Part shown: in pieces, positions 1 to 5,015 of the stretch
Numbering within the stretch: position 1 is the stretch's first letter
Layout: each line of letters begins with the position of its first letter
Assembly (NCBI GenBank): GCA_002332615.1
Contig: DDAL01000031.1
Coordinates: 25,364 to 31,535 of the forward strand
Source of the DNA: Sphingobacteriaceae bacterium UBA2059
GTDB lineage: Bacteria; Bacteroidota; Bacteroidia; Sphingobacteriales; Sphingobacteriaceae
DNA length: 6,172 nucleotides
Reading direction: 5' to 3'
Made by a program: the position numbers and the translations under genes
Notes under the pieces: generated by a model
The model's input: the letters and a program-made list of their open reading frames with translations, nothing else
The model's database searches: none
What the model was told of the DNA's origin: nothing

Positions 1-885
1 GCTTTTCCGGCATTTAGCCCTTTGCCACTTTATACAATAGGAAAATTCTTTTTTCAGGAAATAACTAAGGATTCCTTGCTTGACAGGGCTTCATCTTTAG
101 CCTATAACTTTTTGCTTGCAATATTTCCAGGTATAATCTTTCTTTTTACACTTATCCCTTACATACCCATTGACGGCTTCCAGGCGCAACTCATGTCGCT
201 GTTGGAAATGATCCTGCCTTCCAATACATTCATAGCCGTACAATCCACCTTAGAAGACATTATAAAGAAACAAAACGGCGGATTGTTATCCTTCGGTTTT
301 TTTGCTGCACTGTTCTTCTCGACCAACGGAGTCAACAATCTTATGCAAGCGTTCAATAAGTCATCTCTTCAAACAGAAACGAGGAGCTGGCTCAAACAGC
401 GTTTTGTAGCTCTAGTATTAACTATGGTAATGGTAGGAGCGTTGATTACAGGTATCATATCACTGACCGTCGGAGAAATTATTATAAGCCGTTTAAAAGC
501 CCAGCTTCACTTTAACGAATGGTTTTGGATAACGCTAGTAACTGTAGTAAGGTGGCTTATCTTAATTGTAGTGTACTTTATAGCTATATCAACGCTGTAT
601 AGGTACGGGCCGTCTTATCCAAAAAAATGGAAGATGTTCAGCCCGGGATCCTGGCTGTCCACCATTCTTGCTCTGTTGACTACATGGGGCTTTGCCTATT
701 ATATCAACAACTTCAGCAATTACAATAAGTTGTATGGCTCCATAGGCACACTTATTATCATCATGTTGTGGCTCTTTATCAACTCTCTTATTATACTCAT
801 CGGCTTTGAGTTAAATGCCAGTCTGGACCTGTCAAAGCGATCCGTCAAAATTATTAAGCCTTATCACAACGAGTTTAAGAACTAG
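1..885 (+). CDS. YihY/BrkB-family inner-membrane protein, 5' end outside the window
   Basis: The reading frame is open to base 1 (it reads AFPAFSP before a TTG at 22), so the true start lies upstream and the TTG is probably only an internal leucine codon. About 294 codons are visible; the family usually has about 300-330, so little is missing. Counting from the TTG, six hydrophobic segments lie near residues 26-48, 88-106, 128-152, 168-193, 211-229 and 240-264, matching the six-helix YihY/BrkB fold. Family-like motifs are the RASSLAYNFLLAIFP segment leading into helix 1, YRYGP after helix 4, and NKLYGSIGT before helix 6 with WLFIN inside it. The tail after helix 6 is short and basic, and the stop is TAG at 883-885. 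The family was once annotated as ribonuclease BN by mistake; its role is not settled and it acts in the cytoplasmic membrane. No convincing terminator follows in the 86 bases before the tRNA promoter. The family call is firm; the function is not. Confidence 0.9.
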   Translation, partial: AFPAFSPLPLYTIGKFFFQEITKDSLLDRASSLAYNFLLAIFPGIIFLFTLIPYIPIDGFQAQLMSLLEMILPSNTFIAVQSTLEDIIKKQNGGLLSFGFFAALFFSTNGVNNLMQAFNKSSLQTETRSWLKQRFVALVLTMVMVGALITGIISLTVGEIIISRLKAQLHFNEWFWITLVTVVRWLILIVVYFIAISTLYRYGPSYPKKWKMFSPGSWLSTILALLTTWGFAYYINNFSNYNKLYGSIGTLIIIMLWLFINSLIILIGFELNASLDLSKRSVKIIKPYHNEFKN

Positions 886-971
886 TTAAGCTACGTCAGG
901 CAGCTATCAAAAATTATCCGGCTGTTATACAACACAATAGCCTTCAGCATACGCTTATTCACAAGTTTTTT

Positions 972-1001
972 TTTGCAAATTACTCTTATTTTGTACTTTT
1001 G
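972..1001 (+). promoter_or_regulatory. Bacteroidota-type promoter of the tRNA-Ser gene
   Basis: A TTTG at 972-975 is followed after 18 bases by TACTTTTG at 994-1001, an exact match to the Bacteroidota -7 consensus TAnnTTTG. The -7 box ends 5 bases before the first base of the mature tRNA, so transcription should begin at or within a few bases of the mature 5' end, leaving little or no leader for RNase P to remove. The boxes are seen directly; the start site is inferred. Confidence 0.7.
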
Positions 1002-1006
1002 CCCCC

Positions 1007-1091
1007 GGAGAGATGGCAGAGCGGTCGAATGCGGCGGTCTTGAAAACCGTTGACTGTAACAGGTCCGGGGGTTCGAATCCCTCTCTCTCCG
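1007..1091 (+). tRNA. tRNA-Ser, anticodon UGA
   Basis: A class II tRNA folds by eye. The acceptor stem GGAGAGA (1007-1013) pairs perfectly with TCTCTCC (1084-1090), with discriminator G at 1091. The anticodon stem 1034-1038/1046-1050 (one G-U) carries the loop with TGA at 1041-1043, giving tRNA-Ser(UGA), which reads UCA and related serine codons. A long variable arm lies at about 1051-1066 (GAC/GTC stem), as expected for serine. The T arm is GGGGG (1067-1071) with loop TTCGAAT (1072-1078) and CCCTC (1079-1083). CCA is not encoded (the sequence continues G-CA-A), so it must be added by the nucleotidyltransferase. The gene forms its own short transcription unit between the promoter at 972-1001 and the terminator at 1094-1145. 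Confidence 0.97.
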
Positions 1092-1093
1092 CA

Positions 1094-1145
1094 ATTAAAC
1101 AACGAAACCCACTGAAAATCAGTGGGTTTCGTTGTTTAATTTTTT
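1094..1145 (+). terminator. strong intrinsic terminator of tRNA-Ser
   Basis: The arm 1094-1115 pairs without mismatch with 1119-1140, giving a 22-bp stem closed by an AAA loop (1116-1118) and followed directly by a T run at 1140-1145. The stem begins 2 bases after the tRNA discriminator. There is no matching A run on the upstream side, so it looks directional, ending + strand transcription and insulating the downstream gene at 1281. Confidence 0.93.
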
Positions 1146-1280
1146 AGTGGGAGTGGTTAGGGGAATTAAACGGATTAGTGCAATTAGCTATGGACTAAAA
1201 GGAAAACAATCATCGTTCTAGTAAATCGGTGGTTATTATTATTTTTAGTTGATATATACAACCATAATTAAAACAGTGCC

Positions 1281-2069
1281 ATGAAAAATTTTATAGCTTT
1301 TTTGTTCATGCTTCCGTCCTTAGCCTTTGGTCAACAATTTCTCTGGTCTACTGCGGACATTGGCAAATTAAAAGGTGTTGACATAAATCTTGTTTCCATA
1401 GAGAGCGTAACCGATAGAGTATTGGATTATTATGATTTTTACGAATACTATTATGATCTTTCAGGGTTTTCAAGAGAAGGATTAATAGAATTGCTTAAGA
1501 AAGATTCAAAGATGGCCAATTCTATTCAATGGAAGCCAACTACAGCATTCAATGAGCCCACAGCTCTGGCGTTTAAATCAAATGAGGGAAAAGGATCAAT
1601 AGTAATCGTTCTGTTCGCCCAGAAAGACAATATCGACCTAATCCTCTTTTCAAATACCCTTGGACCAGGAGCTATAAGAAAAGATTACGTTGATGAATCA
1701 AAATTTTTAAGTTGGCTTAAATCCTTTTGGGATTATGAGATAGATCCAACTGACCGTCGATCAGCTGATTATGTCGAACATGAACTTCGTTCTGGTTTTG
1801 TAGAATCGCCAGTTGGTTTGGAAAACAGGCGCTTTGTTGTCCCTCCAAAAATAGAGAACATCGGGAAATACTCGGGTAAAGTTGCTATCGAAGTTCGTGT
1901 CGATTGCGACGGTAAAGTTATTTCTGCACGAGCAGGGGTTAGAGGTACAACAATTTCGAACAACACGTTATATGAGCAATGTGAACGTGCTGTATTAGGT
2001 ACACAGCTAAATCGCATTGATAAGGCGTCACCGGTTCAAACAGGCGTTATCGTTTTTAACTTCAAGTAG
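1281..2069 (+). CDS. secreted protein of unknown role with a TonB-like C-terminal domain
   Basis: This 262-residue protein starts with a typical signal peptide (MKNFIAFLFMLPSLAFG, likely cut before Q18), so it should be exported to the periplasm or beyond. Residues 18-180 are not recognised; they include a tyrosine-rich acidic patch (about 49-59) and a W/F-rich stretch (about 143-152). Residues about 195-262 resemble the TonB C-terminal domain of Bacteroidota energy-transducer-like proteins: GKYSGKVAIEVRVD, DGKV, RGTTISNNTLYEQCERA, then a final QTGVIVFNFK strand. Two cysteines there (209 and 234) could form a disulfide. Real TonB keeps an uncleaved N-terminal membrane anchor and a Pro-rich linker; neither is present, so energy transduction is unlikely and a binding role is only a guess. 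The ATG follows an A-rich leader (AATTAAAA) without a Shine-Dalgarno sequence. Bases 1146-1280 hold only a weak TATTTTTA (1240-1247) promoter-like box. The gene looks AT-richer than the GH20 gene and has no operon partner. Confidence 0.8.
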   Translation: MKNFIAFLFMLPSLAFGQQFLWSTADIGKLKGVDINLVSIESVTDRVLDYYDFYEYYYDLSGFSREGLIELLKKDSKMANSIQWKPTTAFNEPTALAFKSNEGKGSIVIVLFAQKDNIDLILFSNTLGPGAIRKDYVDESKFLSWLKSFWDYEIDPTDRRSADYVEHELRSGFVESPVGLENRRFVVPPKIENIGKYSGKVAIEVRVDCDGKVISARAGVRGTTISNNTLYEQCERAVLGTQLNRIDKASPVQTGVIVFNFK

Positions 2070-2295
2070 AAATAAAAAATGGACTTAATTATTTTCGAAT
2101 GGATTAATCGGTTAGCATCAATTCAAAATCTGTCATTTGATTAATTTGCTCAACAATACGATAGTTCGTGTTTTTACTTCAAATGCCAGTCAATTCAGTT
2201 TAGTATATATTTACGTTGCTATTTATTTTCAGGTTGGCTTTCGATCTATGGTTTAAACTGCTTGGTAGTGCAGATTGCAGCTTGTTTTCTATTAG
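2070..2295. other. AT-rich intergenic stretch, no gene recognised
   Basis: No credible ORF, RNA gene or strong hairpin is visible in these 226 bases between the TonB-C-like gene and the IS66 remnant. A 5-bp TCAAA/TTTGA inverted repeat near 2122-2140 lacks a T run and is not a convincing terminator. The stretch may include further decayed sequence from the IS66 insertion, whose left boundary I cannot locate. Confidence 0.5.
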
Positions 2296-2609
2296 AAAGC
2301 CATGCGCTATGCCATGGAGCGTTGGGATAAGTTAAGTGCCTATCTGCAGGACAGAAGCTTGTTGATTGTCAACAACCAAATTGAGAATGCACTGAGGCCT
2401 CTCCGAGTCGCAAGAACTACCTCTTTGCAGGAAGCCATGATGCAGCTGCCAGAGCAGGGATGATTTATTCCTTTTTCGCTATCTGTAAAAAGCATGAGGT
2501 GAATCCGCTGCAGTGGTTGAAACACGCCTTGCAAAATATTATGACGATTAACCATAAGAAAATTCGTGACCTCTATCCGCAGAATTCTAAGAAGCTAATC
2601 GAGTCCTAA
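2296..2609 (+). pseudogene. IS66-family transposase, C-terminal remnant with frameshift
   Basis: Only about 104 codons remain of a transposase that is normally around 500 residues. From 2296 the frame reads KAMRYAMERWDKLSAYL, then NNQIENALRPLRV, which is the region around the last catalytic Glu of the IS66 DDE domain (family pattern IDNNxxENAxRPL). At about 2408 the frame breaks: the continuation RKNYLFAGSHDAAARAGM, IYSFFAICKKHEVNP and LQWLKHALQNI lies in another frame (from 2409) and runs to the TAA at 2607-2609. Four bases appear to be missing where the family has Val-Gly-Arg. The conserved Asp of IDNN is Val here, and an in-frame TAG sits just upstream (2293-2295). The first two DDE acidic residues and the N-terminal part are absent, so it cannot be active. 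No accessory IS66 ORFs (TnpA/TnpB) are visible. The family call is firm from the motif order; the exact left limit is uncertain. Confidence 0.88.
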
Positions 2610-2611
2610 AA

Positions 2612-2633
2612 GACGGGTTCATCGGGCGAATAG
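2612..2633 (+). repeat. possible right-end inverted repeat of the IS66 remnant
   Basis: GACGGGTTCATCGGGCG, 2 bases after the transposase stop, resembles from memory the terminal inverted repeat often found just downstream of tnp in Bacteroidota IS66 elements, normally ending in TTAC; here the expected end is altered (AATAGG). No partner left end is found in the window, so this rests on position and resemblance only. Confidence 0.3.
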
Positions 2634-2758
2634 GACAATCCCAAGCGTGTACATCGCGTATACAATGAAGAAGGGCTGGATCTCCAAAGTAAACGTCCCC
2701 GCAGAAGCCGTAGTTCTGCACACCGACTTCAGCGGCTAGACACTAAACCTATCAATCG
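2634..2758 (+). pseudogene. IS3-family transposase OrfB, about 40-codon internal fragment
   Basis: The frame starting at 2634 reads DNPKRVHRVYNEEGL, then DLQSKRPRRSRSSAHR and INRV. This matches the segment of IS3-family OrfB just before the rve/DDE integrase domain (family pattern KRVxRxYxEEGLxxRxKRPRR, then a short linker into NQxWSMDF). The similarity stops at INRV, exactly where WSMDF should begin, so the catalytic domain is missing and the piece is inert. An in-frame TAG at 2631-2633 bounds it on the left, next to the supposed IS66 end. The frame itself stays open beyond 2758 for about 60 more codons, but the residues there no longer resemble OrfB; a different frame takes over with recombinase similarity. 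The motif order supports the family; subgroup not assigned. Confidence 0.65.
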
Positions 2759-2761
2759 GGT

Positions 2762-3040
2762 ACCATTCCAGAAGTATTTCGAGAACACAATGAGAAAGTT
2801 GAAGCGCTGGTTTGCCGTGATTTTGCACCATGCACATTGCAACGCTATGAAACCTGCCTGGAAACCTTCTGTAAATTTCATTAATCTAAAATACAAATGT
2901 CGGGACATGCCTGTCAGCCGTGTCAACCGTTATTGTATTCGCTAAGGTTCTCCTTTCTATCTCTCTATCCGGAACGGGAATGTGTGTGCGTTAACACTTT
3001 TATTGCTATCTCCATAAAGAATGCATATATTTTGGGATTC
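2762..3040 (+). pseudogene. tyrosine recombinase (integrase) remnant, core-binding region only
   Basis: Three frame pieces in order resemble the SAM-like core-binding domain of Bacteroidota site-specific integrases. Piece 1 (about 2762-2881) reads TIPEVFREHNEKVEALV and then RDFAPCTLQRYETCLETF, close to the family pattern FxEHNxxxxxLxGKxxAPxTLxRYxT. Piece 2 (about 2882-2964, another frame) reads LKYKCRDMPVSRVN, then a TAA at 2943-2945, then FYLSIR. Piece 3 (about 2968-3037, back in the first frame) reads NTFIAISIKN. At least two frameshifts and one stop have accumulated, and the catalytic domain with the R-H-R-Y residues is absent. The remnant abuts the IS3 fragment on its left and runs into the presumed promoter region of the GH20 gene on its right. 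Piece 1 is the strongest evidence; piece 3 alone would not be convincing. Confidence 0.65.
3003..3034 (+). promoter_or_regulatory. possible promoter of the GH20 gene
   Basis: TTG at 3003-3005 is followed after 20 bases by TATATTTTG (3026-3034), which is the TAnnTTTG box with one extra base. A start about 7 bases downstream (around 3041) would leave a leader of roughly a dozen bases before the ATG at 3054 and would place the upstream ATG at 3021 outside the transcript. The imperfect box makes this tentative. Confidence 0.3.
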
Positions 3041-3053
3041 AATAAGCGTACGT

Positions 3054-5015
3054 ATGTTAAAAAGAACCATTTACTCATTCACTTTCCTGCTTCTTTGCTT
3101 TCACGCAGCGGCACAAAAACAAAAGCAGGTTTCCAGCCAGGCCCTTATTCCTCATCCTCGGGAAATAAGCTACAGCAAGGGCAGCTTTGCACTGCAAACC
3201 TGCAAAGTTCTTGTTGTTAAAGATGCCAGCCTGGCAAAGGAAGCGTCTTTTTTGCAGCAGCTTCTGCTGCAAAAAGGTATAAACACTCATGCAGCCACAA
3301 AGACGCCCGCCAAGGGTCCGTATATCCGTCTGGCTGTCAGCAGTGCGGTAAAAGAAAAGGAAGGATATAAAGTAACTGTTTCGCCGGCTGCGATAAACGT
3401 CGAGGCAGCAAACTCTCAGGGGATTTTTAACGGTATCCAGACCTTGAAACAACTTATAAAAGCAGACCTTCATGTTGACGCCTGCATGATAAAAGATGCG
3501 CCTGCTTTTTCTATGCGGGGCTACATGGTAGATGTAGGTCGTAACTATCAGTCGCTTGAACTCTTAAAGCAACAGATAGATATCATGGCGCAATACAAGC
3601 TTAATGTACTTCATTTTCACGCCACAGAAGATATAGCCTGGCGCTTTGCCAGCAAACGTTATCCGCAGCTCACGGCTGCTGAAAACATGATTCGCAATAA
3701 GGGTAAATACTATTCAGAGGCAGACGTAAAGGAACTGATCAGCTACTGTAAAGACCGCCACATAATCTTTATACCCGAGATCGATATGCCCGGCCATAGC
3801 GCTGCTTTTACAAGAGCAATGAAAACCAATATGCAGACAGACTCGGGCGTGGCTATTGTGAAAAATATCCTCACAGAATTTATTGATACCTACAAGCTGC
3901 CTTATTTCCACGTAGGCGGTGACGAAGTGCATATCACCAATAAGAATTTCCTGCCCGAGATGATAAAGCTGATTCAGAGTAAAGGGGTAAAAACCCTTGC
4001 CTGGAGCCCCGGAGGTAATATTGATGAGGCTACCATTCGCCAGTTATGGATGGACGACGTAGGCAGGATAGAAAAAAGTACCCATTCGTTTATAGACTCG
4101 CGTCATTTATATTTAAACCATATGGACCCTTTCGAGGGAGTAACGACCCTGTTTAACAGACGTATAGGCGACAAGATGCAGGGCGACTCGTCAATGCTGG
4201 GCGCTATTCTGTGCCTCTGGCCCGACAGGCGTGTAGAACGCGAAGAGGATGCCCTGAAGATGAACCTTGTCTATCCGGGTATGCTGGCCTTTGCCGAAAG
4301 GACCTGGCGTGGCGGTGGTTTAGAAAAGTGGGTGGCCAATATTGGCAGCCCCGGCGAAGAAAGGACGAATACATTTGCCGAATTTGAAAACAGGCTGCTA
4401 AGCCACAAAAAGCGCTACTTCGGCAAGCTGCCTTTTCCATACGTCAAACAGCAACACCTTGTGTGGAACTTATATGGCCCTTATGACAATGGGGGAGACG
4501 TGGTGAAAAAATTTAGCCCGGAGCTGAACAAAGGAGCGGCAGACGTTGCTAAGCTTTACGGCCGCCAGGTAGGAGCCACCATTGTGCTAAGGCATTGGTG
4601 GGCGCCGCTGATAGCCGGAGCTATAGATCCTGTAGCAAAAGAAAACTCAACCTGGTATGCAAGCACAAGGATATGGAGCGAAAAGGGAGGCACGCAAAAC
4701 TTCTGGATAGGCTTTAATAACATTTCGCGTTCGCCAGCAACCGATTCTCCTCCTGCCGGCGCCTGGGATTTAAAAGGAAGTGAGGTTTGGGTTAACGGCG
4801 CGCTTGTTGCGCCTCCTGCATGGAAAAGAGGCGGCGAGAAAGGTCATCCTGAAATTCCGCTTATTGACGAGGGATATGAATACCGGGCGCCTACGCGCAT
4901 TATGCTGAAAAAAGGCTGGAACGATGTGCTTATCAAGGCTCCCATAGCTTCGTTCAAAGGAAAGGACTGGCAGAATCCAGTAAAATGGATGTTCACCTTT
5001 GTTCCGGTAGATTAA
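3054..5015 (+). CDS. secreted GH20 beta-N-acetylhexosaminidase
   Basis: GH20 enzymes remove terminal beta-linked GlcNAc/GalNAc from glycans or chitin oligomers by substrate-assisted catalysis. I chose the ATG at 3054 (653 residues) because it gives a proper signal peptide, MLKRTIYSFTFLLLCFHAAA, cut before QKQ; the in-frame ATG at 3021 adds MHIFWDSISVR, which would spoil it. Numbering from 3054, residues about 30-145 form the N-terminal GH20b-type domain (IPHPREISYSKG to GIFNGIQTLKQL). The TIM barrel begins near 155 (RGYMVDVGRNYQ), with LHFHATED (186-193), PEIDMPGHS (241-249), the catalytic Asp290-Glu291 pair in YFHVGGDEV, AWSPGG (317-322), LYLNHMDPF (352-360) and CLWPDR (387-392). The end (about 520-653) is a beta-sandwich-like domain with VWVNGALVAPPAW and KKGWNDVLIKAP. 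LLLC lacks a small residue before Cys, so export by signal peptidase I is more likely than a lipoprotein. Length and motifs suggest an active enzyme. Confidence 0.93.
   Translation: MLKRTIYSFTFLLLCFHAAAQKQKQVSSQALIPHPREISYSKGSFALQTCKVLVVKDASLAKEASFLQQLLLQKGINTHAATKTPAKGPYIRLAVSSAVKEKEGYKVTVSPAAINVEAANSQGIFNGIQTLKQLIKADLHVDACMIKDAPAFSMRGYMVDVGRNYQSLELLKQQIDIMAQYKLNVLHFHATEDIAWRFASKRYPQLTAAENMIRNKGKYYSEADVKELISYCKDRHIIFIPEIDMPGHSAAFTRAMKTNMQTDSGVAIVKNILTEFIDTYKLPYFHVGGDEVHITNKNFLPEMIKLIQSKGVKTLAWSPGGNIDEATIRQLWMDDVGRIEKSTHSFIDSRHLYLNHMDPFEGVTTLFNRRIGDKMQGDSSMLGAILCLWPDRRVEREEDALKMNLVYPGMLAFAERTWRGGGLEKWVANIGSPGEERTNTFAEFENRLLSHKKRYFGKLPFPYVKQQHLVWNLYGPYDNGGDVVKKFSPELNKGAADVAKLYGRQVGATIVLRHWWAPLIAGAIDPVAKENSTWYASTRIWSEKGGTQNFWIGFNNISRSPATDSPPAGAWDLKGSEVWVNGALVAPPAWKRGGEKGHPEIPLIDEGYEYRAPTRIMLKKGWNDVLIKAPIASFKGKDWQNPVKWMFTFVPVD

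Noticed and set aside
891..1094. 67-codon minus-strand ORF beginning MRRERDSNPRTCYS
   Set aside because: It is the antisense translation of the tRNA-Ser gene; the RERDSNPR pattern is a well-known artefact of reading tRNA genes backwards.
1067..2100. Search for a direct repeat of the tRNA 3' end as an attachment site
   Set aside because: Only a 7-base TTCGAAT match was seen (2094-2100), which is expected by chance; no att repeat is supported.
2104..2175. Short minus-strand open run ending in FELMLTD and a stop
   Set aside because: Only about 24 codons to an in-frame stop, with no start codon context and no recognised family; not distinguishable from chance.
3021..3053. Upstream ATG as the GH20 start
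   Set aside because: It would place MHIFWDSISVR before an otherwise typical signal peptide and lies upstream of, or inside, the likely promoter box.
2897..3220. 107-codon plus-strand ORF over the GH20 start
   Set aside because: Its first part is the recombinase remnant frame and the rest is a shifted reading of the GH20 signal peptide and N-terminus; it has no family resemblance as a whole.
3075..3473. 132-codon minus-strand ORF inside the GH20 gene, and similar ones at 3714-3932, 4204-4440 and 4770-5054
   Set aside because: They lie antisense to a clearly coding, motif-rich gene and show no recognisable protein features.
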